Source: Desulfobacteraceae bacterium
GTDB taxonomy: Bacteria; Desulfobacterota; DSM-4660; Desulfatiglandales; Desulfatiglandaceae
DNA: 51,223 nucleotides
Direction: 5' to 3'
Assembly (NCBI GenBank): GCA_030613055.1
Contig: JAUWMR010000028.1
Location: 1 to 51,223, forward strand
This document shows, in pieces, positions 24,145 to 32,273 of this stretch; position 1 is the stretch's first letter, and each line of letters begins with the position of its first letter. The translations under genes were made by a program, and so were the position numbers. The notes beneath the pieces were generated by a model, which was given only the letters and a program-made list of their open reading frames with translations, searched no databases and was not told the DNA's origin.

Positions 24145-25704
24145 ATGGACAATAAAGACCTGATATTGGCCATTGACAACGGAACACAGAGCCTGAAAGC
24201 ATTAGTCTTTGACCTCGAGGGCCGGCTTCTAATAAAGGAACAGGTGCAGTTTAAACCCTACTATTCTGAACAACCTGGCTGGGCGGAACAGGATCCCGAA
24301 GTCTTCTGGCAGACCCTCTGTTCAGCATGCCAGGGGCTTTGGAAAAACAAGGGGGTAAACAAAGATCGCATTGCAGGCCTGGCTCTGACCACCCAGAGGG
24401 GAACCCTTATCAATGTGGACAGGGACGGCAGGCCGCTTCGTCCGGCCATTCTCTGGCTGGACCAGCGCAAGACCCATGGACTGAAACCGGTTGGAGGGAC
24501 CTGGGGTCTACTGTTTAAAATAGCACGCTTGAGCGATACCATCTCCTATTTTCAGGCAGAGGCCGAAGCAAACTGGCTTTGTACGTATCAGCCGGAAATA
24601 TGGGACAACACCCATAAGTACCTGTTGCTCTCAGGTTACCTGACTCACAAACTGACAGGGGAATTCGTCGACTCCATTGGCTGCCAGGTTGGATACATAC
24701 CCCTGGACTATAAACATTTGCGCTGGGCTCCTGACTGGGATTGGAAATGGCGGTGTCTACCTGTCCGTCGTGATATGCTACCTGATTTAATTCCACCTGG
24801 ACAGATCCTCGGTCAGGTTACAGTGAAAGCGGCCGGCGAAACGGGCATTCCGGCAGGCCTGCCGGTGATTGCCGCAGCAGCGGACAAGGCATGTGAAGTG
24901 ATAGGCTCAGGTAGCCTGGAACCGTCCATAGGCTGTCTCAGTTACGGCACAACTGCCACTATTAACGTAACCCATAAAAAATATATTGAACCAATCCCTT
25001 TGCTCCCGGCCTATCCCTCGGCAGTGCCGGATTATCATACGGTGGAAGTTCAGGTCTATCGTGGATTTTGGATGGTAAACTGGTTTAAACATGAGTTCGG
25101 TCATCCTGAACAGCAGGAGGCCGCTAAACAGGGCCTTGAGCCGGAAGCCCTTTTTGAAAGGCTTTTGGAAAAAATACCCCCGTGCTCCATGGGACTGGTG
25201 CTCCAGCCCTACTGGACACCTGGCCTGAAGTCGCCTGGGCCGGAGGCAAAAGGCGCTATTATCGGTTTCGGGGATGTCCACACCCGTGCGCATGTTTACC
25301 GGTCTATTTTAGAAGGCCTGGCCTATGCGCTCAGAGAGGGCAAGGAACGTATTGAAAAGCGGAGCCGCACACCGATTACAAGTCTTCGCGTATCCGGCGG
25401 AGGATCCCAGAGCAACAACGCGCTTCAATTAACGGCGGATGTCTTCGGGATACCCACGGCCAGACCACACCTTTATGAAACCTCCGGACTCGGTGCGGCC
25501 ATAGATGCCGCTGTAGGGCTTGGACTTCACAAGAATTTTAAATCGGCGATCAAGGAAATGACCCATGTGGGAGAAATCTTTGAGCCGAATCAGACAAACC
25601 ACAGGCTTTATGACGCGCTTTATAATGACGTATATAAGAAGATGTACAAACGCCTCAGGCCATTATATGAAAGGATCAGGGAAATTACCGGCTACCCGGA
25701 GTGA
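24145..25704 (+). CDS. FGGY-family carbohydrate kinase (glycerol kinase-like)
   Basis: The 519-residue protein has the FGGY N-terminal domain ([51 protein letters not shown]) and C-terminal domain with [11 protein letters not shown] and [23 protein letters not shown]. It phosphorylates a polyol or sugar with ATP. Placement after glpD suggests glycerol or dihydroxyacetone, but the sequence departs from bacterial GlpK, so specificity is open. It is separated from glpD by a 277-bp gap holding a repeat; an AATTACGAGGTATC motif precedes the ATG. Confidence 0.87.
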   Translation: MDNKDLILAIDNGTQSLKALVFDLEGRLLIKEQVQFKPYYSEQPGWAEQDPEVFWQTLCSACQGLWKNKGVNKDRIAGLALTTQRGTLINVDRDGRPLRPAILWLDQRKTHGLKPVGGTWGLLFKIARLSDTISYFQAEAEANWLCTYQPEIWDNTHKYLLLSGYLTHKLTGEFVDSIGCQVGYIPLDYKHLRWAPDWDWKWRCLPVRRDMLPDLIPPGQILGQVTVKAAGETGIPAGLPVIAAAADKACEVIGSGSLEPSIGCLSYGTTATINVTHKKYIEPIPLLPAYPSAVPDYHTVEVQVYRGFWMVNWFKHEFGHPEQQEAAKQGLEPEALFERLLEKIPPCSMGLVLQPYWTPGLKSPGPEAKGAIIGFGDVHTRAHVYRSILEGLAYALREGKERIEKRSRTPITSLRVSGGGSQSNNALQLTADVFGIPTARPHLYETSGLGAAIDAAVGLGLHKNFKSAIKEMTHVGEIFEPNQTNHRLYDALYNDVYKKMYKRLRPLYERIREITGYPE

Positions 25705-25855
25705 CATAAACTCCATTTTTACCCCTAAAAAACTCGATGTAGGGCCTTTTACGGTTGTTCTTTAATAGTTCCAGATAGTTAGCACTGCCCGACCCCCGAC
25801 CCACCACAGCTTGACTTCTTCCTGGTACTCTGACCCCATTTTATTTTATCCTCTG

Positions 25856-26158
25856 CTATGCAACAGCTATATGGCGGACTTCCCTTTTAATCCTCGATGA
25901 GAGAGAATCTTCCGCAACATCAAGATCATAATCCATCTGAAGCCCCAGCCATAATGATGGAGAATTGCCAAAATAGGCAGCAAGACGAAGAGCTGTGCCT
26001 GCGGTTATGCTCCTTTTACCATGGACTATTTCATTGATACGGCGCGGAGAGACTCCAAGATCTCGGCCAAGCTGATTCTGGCTTATGTTCATCGGTTTGA
26101 GAAACTCCTCCAATAGAATCTCGCCAGGATGAATTGGGGGTATTTTCTTTACCTTCAT
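25856..26158 (-). CDS. higA: HigA-family antitoxin without adjacent toxin
   Basis: The 100-residue protein has the HigA pattern PPIHPGEILLEEFLKPMNIS, XRE helix-turn-helix (QNQLGRDLGVSPRRINEIVHGKR) and TAGTALRLAAYFGNSPSLWLGLQ. The ribosome binding site is GAGGTGAC. No HigB-like ORF lies on either side: upstream is hicB and downstream only repeats. It is an orphan antitoxin, possibly left over after toxin loss or acting as a stand-alone repressor. Confidence 0.9.
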   Translation of the reverse strand: MKVKKIPPIHPGEILLEEFLKPMNISQNQLGRDLGVSPRRINEIVHGKRSITAGTALRLAAYFGNSPSLWLGLQMDYDLDVAEDSLSSRIKREVRHIAVA

Positions 26159-26211
26159 TTTGTCACCTCAGTGATAATCAACAATTTCAGTATCCTATGT
26201 ACGCCACAGAG

Positions 26212-26643
26212 TTATGCGGCTTTCCTGATATCAATGACCAGTTCTTTTCCGAGGCATTTTAACGCAAGGGTTAGATGAGAAATGCTGGTATTATGGTCAA
26301 GATCCAAAATACGACGCACTTGACGGCCATCAACACCCATACGTTCACCAAGTGCCCCCTGGGTAATGCCCTGATCGCGCATCTCCTGATAGACGGACAG
26401 CTTCATGGCAACCTGAGGTGGGAGAGGGACAGTTTTTTGTCCGGGTTCAGGTGATGAGGGTGGGGGAATATCTCGACGCTTTTCAATATAACCGGAAAGA
26501 GCAACGACAAGGGCGTCTTGTGCCCATTGAAGAGTATTTGTATTATCTTCCCCAACAGTGAGTGCCTCCGGCACGTCAGGAAATTGTGCAATGACAGTGC
26601 CATTTTCGTCTGGAGTAAGGATAACCGGGTAACTTTGTAACAT
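26212..26643 (-). CDS. hicB: HicB-family antitoxin
   Basis: The 143-residue protein has a HicB partial RNase-H-like domain (YPVILTPDENGTVIAQFPDVPEALTVGEDNTNTL) and a C-terminal helix-turn-helix (QGALGERMGVDGRQVRRILDLDHNTSISHL) for autoregulation. It follows hicA by 13 bases on the same strand and has a CAGGAG ribosome binding site. Confidence 0.93.
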   Translation of the reverse strand: MLQSYPVILTPDENGTVIAQFPDVPEALTVGEDNTNTLQWAQDALVVALSGYIEKRRDIPPPSSPEPGQKTVPLPPQVAMKLSVYQEMRDQGITQGALGERMGVDGRQVRRILDLDHNTSISHLTLALKCLGKELVIDIRKAA

Positions 26644-26656
26644 AGAATACTCCTGA

Positions 26657-26857
26657 TTAAAGGATATCGTTCGGATTGATTCCGAGTTGTTTACAGAGCA
26701 TTTTGATAAACTGAGGACCTAAATCCATATCCCCATAAATAGGTATGGTGGTTTGCTTTCCATTATACTCAGCAAGTTGATGACCACCTTTTCCTCGTCC
26801 CTTGATAATTTCAACACCGTGTTTCTTGAGTTTTTTGATGAGTTGTTTACTCTTCAT
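26657..26857 (-). CDS. hicA: HicA-family mRNA interferase toxin
   Basis: The 66-residue protein is a dsRBD-like HicA toxin: KQLIKKLKKHGVEIIKGRGKGGHQLAEYNGKQTTIP, with the family histidine in GGHQ, and LCKQLGINPNDIL at the end. It is the first gene of the hicAB pair. The 175 bases upstream (26858–27032) hold no gene. Confidence 0.93.
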   Translation of the reverse strand: MKSKQLIKKLKKHGVEIIKGRGKGGHQLAEYNGKQTTIPIYGDMDLGPQFIKMLCKQLGINPNDIL

Positions 26858-27032
26858 TTTTTTAATGATAGGACATTATTGTCCTAATGTCAATACATAA
26901 AAACATCATCAAACACAGCAACGGGGACAGACCTACATATTTCACAACAGGGCATTTTTGTTAAATGTGGGCTTGCCCCTTATATATACACCCTCGCCTT
27001 TTGCGCTATTGGGGGTTTATAGCTCCTATGCT

Positions 27033-27296
27033 CTATTCATATGGCCCCATAAATTTTTCGCCGTTGAAGTGAATTAGATGGTCCGGAATCTCGGACAACC
27101 AGACTTCCGTTTCCCATGCAATTTCGGAGATGTGCCTTTTGAATTCTTGAAAGTTTGGAAATGCGGTCACATAAACACGTCCGGCAGGACATTTTGAAAG
27201 CATCTGCTCAAGCTCATATTGCCGCTTTGGGGATACAGGTCCATGAGAAGTTACCGCTTCAATCAGGAAAAGCCATATTGCTTGGCAAACCGAGCA
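27033..27296 (-). pseudogene. C-terminal remnant of a BsuBI/PstI-type restriction endonuclease
   Basis: Reading the minus strand from 27296 to the TAG at 27035–27033 gives about 87 codons without a stop: [20 protein letters not shown], then [20 protein letters not shown] and [20 protein letters not shown], ending GEKFMGPYE. This is the catalytic C-terminal part of BsuBI/PstI-like type II enzymes. No start or N-terminal half is present; the fragment begins in the same frame directly after the yafQ stop. No cognate methyltransferase is nearby. The DinJ–YafQ module seems to have replaced the 5' portion. Confidence 0.75.
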
Positions 27297-27575
27297 TCAT
27301 AGACCGAATAGATCAGCATGAGAGCCTACCCTTTCAAAGATAATTTCATTGTTAATTATATCCGGTTTGTAGATAAGCACAAAATCAGGCTCAACATGGC
27401 AACATCTCCTGCCCACATAGCTACCAGATAACTTGTGATCCACATATTTTCTTTCGAGCCTTTTCTGGTTGGCCAATTGTTCAATGACCTTACGTAACGC
27501 TTCTATATCCCGACCTCTTTTGATTGCCTTTTTCCAGTCACGTTTGAACTTTGCTGTTCTAATCGGTATTAGCAT
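27297..27575 (-). CDS. yafQ: YafQ-family toxin
   Basis: The 92-residue protein is a YafQ-type RelE-fold RNase: FKRDWKKAIKRGRDIEALRKVIEQL, DHKLSGSYVGRRCCHVEPDFVLIYK and the C-terminal ERVGSHADLF. The histidines and aspartate that YafQ uses for ribosome-dependent mRNA cleavage are visible. It follows its antitoxin by 6 bases. Confidence 0.94.
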   Translation of the reverse strand: MLIPIRTAKFKRDWKKAIKRGRDIEALRKVIEQLANQKRLERKYVDHKLSGSYVGRRCCHVEPDFVLIYKPDIINNEIIFERVGSHADLFGL

Positions 27576-27581
27576 AATGTT

Positions 27582-27839
27582 TTAGCCATCCAGGTCTTCG
27601 AACATATCCTCTAAAGTCTCATATCTAACCAGATTCTTGCCCTCATCAGTATCTCTGAGAACCTGTTCTGTTTCCTCATTTGGGATCAGCACATTAAAAG
27701 GTAATCCTCTTCGCAACCGGACCTGATTATAAAAAAGGTTTATTGCCTCTGTTGGTGTCATTCCCAATTCTTTAAATACACTCTCCACTTTCTCCTTGAG
27801 CCAATCCTCTGTCCTGGCCCGTATTGTGGCGTTTCTCAT
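27582..27839 (-). CDS. dinJ: RelB/DinJ-family antitoxin
   Basis: The protein of about 85 residues has the RelB/DinJ ribbon-helix-helix start MRNATIRARTEDWLKEKVESVFKELGMTPTEAINLFYNQV and the linker RGLPFNVLIPNEET. I use ATG 27839 because GGAACC lies upstream and the four extra residues of the longer form do not match the family. It is paired with yafQ. Confidence 0.92.
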   Translation of the reverse strand: MRNATIRARTEDWLKEKVESVFKELGMTPTEAINLFYNQVRLRRGLPFNVLIPNEETEQVLRDTDEGKNLVRYETLEDMFEDLDG

Positions 27840-27865
27840 GGGAACCTCCATAAATTAAATTTTTC

Positions 27866-27936
27866 GTAACACTTTAGCGCTTTGAAAACAGTACCGGGAC
27901 ATGGAGATCTCTTTTTTAAAAGAGCTAAACTATTAC
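27866..27936. repeat. 71-bp palindromic element, copy 1
   Basis: The ends GTAACACTTTAGCGCTTT and AAAAGAGCTAAACTATTAC are imperfect inverted repeats, with an inner CTCTTTTTTAAAAGAG hairpin. The same 71 bp occurs at 40111–40181 with a handful of substitutions. Single arms are found near 9900–9919 and at 16526–16542. Confidence 0.75.
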
Positions 27937-28039
27937 AATTTTTCATGGTTAAACACGTGATCGTACCCCATATGGGTAACTCATTGTAGCCCAATCAGGC
28001 TGCAATAGTCAAGTGAATTATCCAAAAGAATCAAATATT

Positions 28040-28145
28040 GATGGGCTCGCAAAAAGTCTCCAAGGCCGTCACTCCCGCCCCGCATCAAGTGCGGGGCGGG
28101 AGTGACGAAAACGGGGTGCTTTCTGACTTTTTACGAGTTCATCAA
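28040..28145. repeat. Dispersed palindromic repeat (CGTAAAAAGTC family)
   Basis: GGCTCGCAAAAAGTCTCC and TTCTGACTTTTTACGAGTTC flank CACTCCCGCCCCGCATCAAG and its complement GTGCGGGGCGGGAGTG. It accounts for most of the 27937–28200 gap; no gene is seen there. Confidence 0.8.
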
Positions 28146-28200
28146 TTCTGGCTCCCTGTCTGCCGTGCCTGCACAGGCAGGCTGAATATTTACTGTATCT

Positions 28201-29085
28201 TTACCTTAAAAAACCTCTGAGCTTCGTCAGATTCACCTGATCCCAGTCCTTCTCACCTTTTCCCTTCGGAGTTTCCAGCACCTTCGGAATGCTTTGCAGG
28301 CGGCTGTCGTTCATCAACAGTTTAAAAGCTGTTTCTCCGATAAATCCCTGCCCGATATGTTCATGGCGGTCGATTCGGGTTCCAATTTCACGCTTGGAAT
28401 CATTCACGTGGATCCAGTAAAGATGCTCAAGCCCTATGATAGCGTCAAAGGCTTCGAATGTTTTCCGGTAGGCCGCTTCGGTCCTCAGATCATAGCCGGC
28501 CGCAAAGATATGGCAGGTATCCAGGCAGACCCCTAAGCGATCCCCGCATTCAACTTTCGCCATTATGGCGGCGATTTGCTCAAAGGTGTGCCCAAGTCCC
28601 GTGCCCTGTCCGGCCGTGGTTTCCAGCAGAAGCCGGGTAGGGTTTTCGGGAAGTCCGTCAAATACCCTGTTGACGGCCAACGCAATCCTTCCGATCCCCT
28701 CTTCGGCTCCGCTTTCCATGTGTGAGCCGGGATGTAGTACAACCAGGGGGATTTTAAGCGCCGCACAACGGATAAATTCCTGTTTCAGGGCCTCACAGGA
28801 CATGGCGTACTTTTTCTTTTCAGGGGATGCCAGGTTGATCAAATAGGACGTATGGGATGCAATGTGTTGTATCCCTGTCTTTTCGCGGGCCTCGTCAAAC
28901 AGGCGGATATCTTCACTGGAAAAGGTGCTTTCCTTCCATGTGCTTGCGTTTTTTGTAAATATCTGCACGGCAGCGCAGTCATAGTCTCGGGCCGTAAACA
29001 GGGCGTGATGCAGCCCCTTTGCAATGGAAAAGTGGGCGCCCAGAAGGCAGGAACCCCTTTGATCACCTGTGTTAGGCCGTCCCAT
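28201..29085 (-). CDS. nfo: Deoxyribonuclease IV (endonuclease IV)
   Basis: The 294-residue protein is a full-length AP endonuclease: LLGAHFSIAKGLHHAL, VQIFTKNASTW, LVVLHPGSHM, LLLETTAGQGTGLGHTFEQI, LGVCLDTCHIFAAGYDL, WIHVNDSKREIGTRIDRHEHIGQGFIG. The zinc-binding His, Glu and Asp residues of the three-metal site are present. It cleaves 5' of abasic sites in base-excision repair. The first 12 residues are longer than usual and no clear ribosome binding site precedes the ATG, so the true start could be slightly downstream. Confidence 0.93.
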   Translation of the reverse strand: MGRPNTGDQRGSCLLGAHFSIAKGLHHALFTARDYDCAAVQIFTKNASTWKESTFSSEDIRLFDEAREKTGIQHIASHTSYLINLASPEKKKYAMSCEALKQEFIRCAALKIPLVVLHPGSHMESGAEEGIGRIALAVNRVFDGLPENPTRLLLETTAGQGTGLGHTFEQIAAIMAKVECGDRLGVCLDTCHIFAAGYDLRTEAAYRKTFEAFDAIIGLEHLYWIHVNDSKREIGTRIDRHEHIGQGFIGETAFKLLMNDSRLQSIPKVLETPKGKGEKDWDQVNLTKLRGFLR

Positions 29086-29195
29086 TGTATCCGCGGTGCT
29101 CCCTGATACTAAACCCTCTTAAGAAACTTCAGCGCTTACAATCGGCTGATGTGGTATTTCAAAACCTTGTTGTTTAGCTCTTTTTTACATATTTT

Positions 29196-29260
29196 GTAGC
29201 GCAGGGCTTTAGCCCTGCCCCTAACCCGTGCAATACGGCAGGGCTAAAGCCCTGCGCTAC
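29196..29260. repeat. GTAGCGC-type inverted repeat
   Basis: Positions 29196–29218 and 29238–29260 are perfect 23-bp inverted copies starting GTAGCGCAGGGCTTTAGCCC, around a 19-base spacer. The same arm occurs in the composite repeat at 15236–15611. It lies between mogA and nfo, where it could end or stabilise a transcript. Confidence 0.8.
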
Positions 29261-29279
29261 GCTTTAAGTTACCAAAAGA

Positions 29280-29777
29280 TTATGTTGCGCAGTCCGAGGG
29301 GTCACCGGCCAGCTTTAAAAGGGCGTGATTAAGGGCGGGCAAGACAACAGAAAGGTTGTCCCTGACGCCGCCGGGGCTTCCAGGGAGATTGATGATGAGA
29401 GCAGTGCCTCTGACGCCGACCTTTGCGCGGGAGATCATGGCATGGGGGGTTTTTTTGAGACTGGCGGCGCGCATGGCCTCTGCCATGCCGGGGACTTCAT
29501 AGTCAATAACATCTGCCATGGCCTGCGGCGTAAGGTCTTTTGGGCTCAAGCCGGTCCCGCCGGATGTCACGATAAGGGACAAGCTGTCCCTGTCAACCCA
29601 TTCGCGGAGGGTTTCAGCAATCTTCAGGTGATCATCGGGGATTATCTCTTTTTTTAATACGGCAAACCCTTCGGCTTCAAGAATACTCACGGCGATATTG
29701 CCACTTTCATCTATTCTTTGTCCCCGGGCGCCCTTATCACTGACAGTCAGGACACCGGCTCTGATCTTTTTTTCCAT
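29280..29777 (-). CDS. mogA: MogA/MoaB-family molybdopterin adenylyltransferase
   Basis: The 165-residue protein has the MoCF-biosynthesis fold: RAGVLTVSDKGARGQRIDESG, IPDDHLKIAETLREW, VTSGGTGLSPKDLTPQAM, YEVPGMAEAMRAASL and INLPGSPGGVRDNL. It adenylylates molybdopterin before metal insertion. It begins 6 bases after the EF-G-like gene stop and is likely co-transcribed with it. Confidence 0.92.
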   Translation of the reverse strand: MEKKIRAGVLTVSDKGARGQRIDESGNIAVSILEAEGFAVLKKEIIPDDHLKIAETLREWVDRDSLSLIVTSGGTGLSPKDLTPQAMADVIDYEVPGMAEAMRAASLKKTPHAMISRAKVGVRGTALIINLPGSPGGVRDNLSVVLPALNHALLKLAGDPSDCAT

Positions 29778-29783
29778 CCTGCC

Positions 29784-31862
29784 CTATTCGTTTTCCTTGG
29801 CCGCGGCAATAATCTTTTCAGCTAACTGAGCGGGAACTTCTTCGTAATGGGAGTGTTCCATCTGGAACGTTCCCCGGCCTCCGGTCATGGAATTGAGATC
29901 CAGCGCGTACTGGAGCACTTCCGCCATAGGGGCCTGGGCCATGATTATCTGGTATTTACCCTCGCTGTCCATACCCAGGACCCTCCCGCGCCGGCCGTTC
30001 AGGTCACCCATCACATCACCCATCACGTCTTCGGGCACTGTAATTTCCATTTTCATTATAGGTTCAAGTAAGATAGGATTTGCATCCTGAATAGCCTTTT
30101 TAAGACACATACTGGCTGCTATCTTGAATGCCATTTCCGAAGAGTCCACATCATGAGACTTCCCGTCGAAGAAGCGGACCTTCAGATCCACAACAGGATA
30201 GCCTGCAAGTATCCCGCTCGGAAGAGACTCCTTCAGACCTTTCTCCACTGCAGGTACAAAATTACGGGGAACATTCATGCCTGTTAGTTCTTCAGCGAAC
30301 TCAAATCCCAAATCCCTTTCAAGGGGGGAGACATCAAAATGGACCTCGGCAAACTGTCCTCTGCCGCCTGATTGCTTTTTATGCCGGTAAATGACCTTCT
30401 GAACGGATTTCTTGATTGTTTCCCTGTAAGGGACTTTGACGATGTTCAGATTAACCTCCACACCGAATTTTCGATTCAGTTTTTCACAGGTTGTTTCCAG
30501 ATGTATCTGGCCGGTACCGGAGATGATGATCTCTGATGAGGTTTGATCCCTTTCCAGCCTGAGTGTTGGGTCCTCGTCAAGGAGCTTGGCAAGGGATGTA
30601 AAGACCTTATCTTCACTTCCTTTGACTTTTGCCTCAATTGCATAGGATATGACAGAGGGGAGAGGGTCAGCCGATTTTAAAATAATGGGATCCTTTTCCA
30701 AACAGAGCGTATCACCTGTTGTTGTTTCTTTTAACTTGGCTATGGCAACAATATCCCCGGGCCCCGCCTCTTCCAGTGGTGTCTGCTTTTTTCCTTCCAT
30801 GAGAAGAATTTGACCGAACTTCTCTTTGGCTTCTTTGTTGGCATTATAAATAGTCGAATCCGATTTTACAGTGCCTGAAAATATCCTTAGAAGCGTAAGC
30901 TTCCCTGCAAAAGGGTCAGCAACAGTTTTAAATACAAGGGCAGTAAGGGCTCCATCGATTGCAGGCGGCCTTTCGATTACTTCTTCGCTGTTAGGTTTCG
31001 TCCCTTCCTTGGGCTTTCTTTCAAGCGGGGAAGGAAGTCCTTCAACAACCAGATCCATTAACTGGGGAACACCAATATTTAGAACAGCCGAACCGCAGAC
31101 CACGGGAATTACAATTTGTGATTTTATGCCCTGTATGAGTGTCTTCTGGATTTCCTGATCGGAGAGTTCTTCCCCCTCTAAGTACTTCTCCATGAGTTCA
31201 TCATTGGCTTCAACTACGTTTTCGATCATTTTTTCTCGCCATTCAGCAACAACTTCATTCATATCAGAGGGTATATCCGCACTCTCGAATTTTCCGCTGC
31301 CGTCTTTGCTGTAAAGATATGCCTTCATTTTTATGAGATCAACCAGTCCTGCGAAATTGTCTTCTGCCCCTATGGGAAGAAAAACGGGCGTGGCCTTTGT
31401 CTCGAAAATATTAGAAATTTCCTCAACAATTTTAGAGAAATCAGCCCTTTCTCGATCCATTTTGTTAACAAAGACGATTCTTGGAAGCTGCTCTTTGTCT
31501 GCAAAGGCCCAGACCTTTTCCGTTCCCACCTTTACGCCTGCGGTGGCGTCAATGACCAAAACTGCCTCATCGGCGGCCTGGAGCGAAAATCTGGTATCGG
31601 AAAGGAAATTATCATCTCCCGGCGTATCAATAATGTTTATTATATGCTTTTTCCAGACGCAATGGTGAAAAGAAGTGCTGATCGTAATTCTTCTTTTCGT
31701 CTCTTCCGGTTCAAAATCCAGGTTAGAACTGCCATCATCCACCTTTCCGAGCCTGGTGGTGGCCTTTCCGTTAAAAAGGACGGCCTCAGCAAGGGAGGTT
31801 TTGCCCGAACCTGCATGGGCAATGACGGCAACATTTCTCAATTGTTCAGCTTTTCTTTCCAT
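29784..31862 (-). CDS. EF-G-like translation factor GTPase (EF-G paralogue)
   Basis: The protein of about 692 residues has all EF-G domains. G1 is AHAGSGKTS near residue 16, G3 is DTPGDDNF, G4 is NKMDRE, and domain IV and V follow (GGRGQFAEVHFDV, GDVMGDLNGRRGRVLGMDSEGKY, TGGRGTFQMEHSHYEEVP). The G1 form HAGSGKT and overall features place it in the 'EF-G-like' (FusA2-type) group rather than the str-operon EF-G. Its role (translocation, recycling or stress) is not fixed. I set the start at ATG 31862, seven bases after AAAGGG; a TTG at 31868 is the alternative. Confidence 0.9.
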   Translation of the reverse strand: MERKAEQLRNVAVIAHAGSGKTSLAEAVLFNGKATTRLGKVDDGSSNLDFEPEETKRRITISTSFHHCVWKKHIINIIDTPGDDNFLSDTRFSLQAADEAVLVIDATAGVKVGTEKVWAFADKEQLPRIVFVNKMDRERADFSKIVEEISNIFETKATPVFLPIGAEDNFAGLVDLIKMKAYLYSKDGSGKFESADIPSDMNEVVAEWREKMIENVVEANDELMEKYLEGEELSDQEIQKTLIQGIKSQIVIPVVCGSAVLNIGVPQLMDLVVEGLPSPLERKPKEGTKPNSEEVIERPPAIDGALTALVFKTVADPFAGKLTLLRIFSGTVKSDSTIYNANKEAKEKFGQILLMEGKKQTPLEEAGPGDIVAIAKLKETTTGDTLCLEKDPIILKSADPLPSVISYAIEAKVKGSEDKVFTSLAKLLDEDPTLRLERDQTSSEIIISGTGQIHLETTCEKLNRKFGVEVNLNIVKVPYRETIKKSVQKVIYRHKKQSGGRGQFAEVHFDVSPLERDLGFEFAEELTGMNVPRNFVPAVEKGLKESLPSGILAGYPVVDLKVRFFDGKSHDVDSSEMAFKIAASMCLKKAIQDANPILLEPIMKMEITVPEDVMGDVMGDLNGRRGRVLGMDSEGKYQIIMAQAPMAEVLQYALDLNSMTGGRGTFQMEHSHYEEVPAQLAEKIIAAAKENE

Positions 31863-32070
31863 ATTCAAACCCTTTCTTATAGAATCTTAACGTTTTAATA
31901 TATAAGCAAATGTGATGCTTTTGATGCGATTAGCAATACTTCCAACATCCAGCGTCCCATCCCGTTCCAGACAAACCATTGGGAATGATTATTTTTTTGG
32001 CAAAAAGAGTGGAAAGATCAAAGTGATCATCTTTGCTAAATTCCCGGGGGATCTGTTATGAACCGGACCC

Positions 32071-32150
32071 GCAGGCAAATGCCTGCAAAAAAACCGCGGG
32101 GGCGAGGGATTTCATACCGTGGTTTTTCTTGCGGGATAAAGTCCTGCAAG
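32071..32150 (+). other. Three consecutive hairpins in the EF-G/xerC intergenic region
   Basis: GCAGGCA-AA-TGCCTGC (32071–32086), AACCGCGG/CCGTGGTT (32092–32099 with 32117–32124) and CTTGCGGGA/TCCTGCAAG (32128–32136 with 32142–32150) follow one another within 80 bases. The 405-bp gap 31863–32273 holds no gene. This could be a structured RNA, a decayed repeat or a terminator cluster; TTTTTCTT after the second hairpin is a weak terminator sign on the + strand. Confidence 0.35.
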
Positions 32151-32273
32151 AACCATTAATAAACCTTGAAATTTATATCAATAAATAATTTAAAGTCAAG
32201 GCAAGAATGTGAAAAGGAATTTTTTAATTGCTAAATATAATAAGTATGCTAATATGATAGATTTTCTGAACAG

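Noticed and set aside
27297-27299. The TGA between yafQ and the restriction-enzyme remnant as a second selenocysteine codon
   Set aside because: YafQ is complete at this stop and the following frame is an unrelated 5'-truncated gene; no SECIS-like hairpin is apparent.
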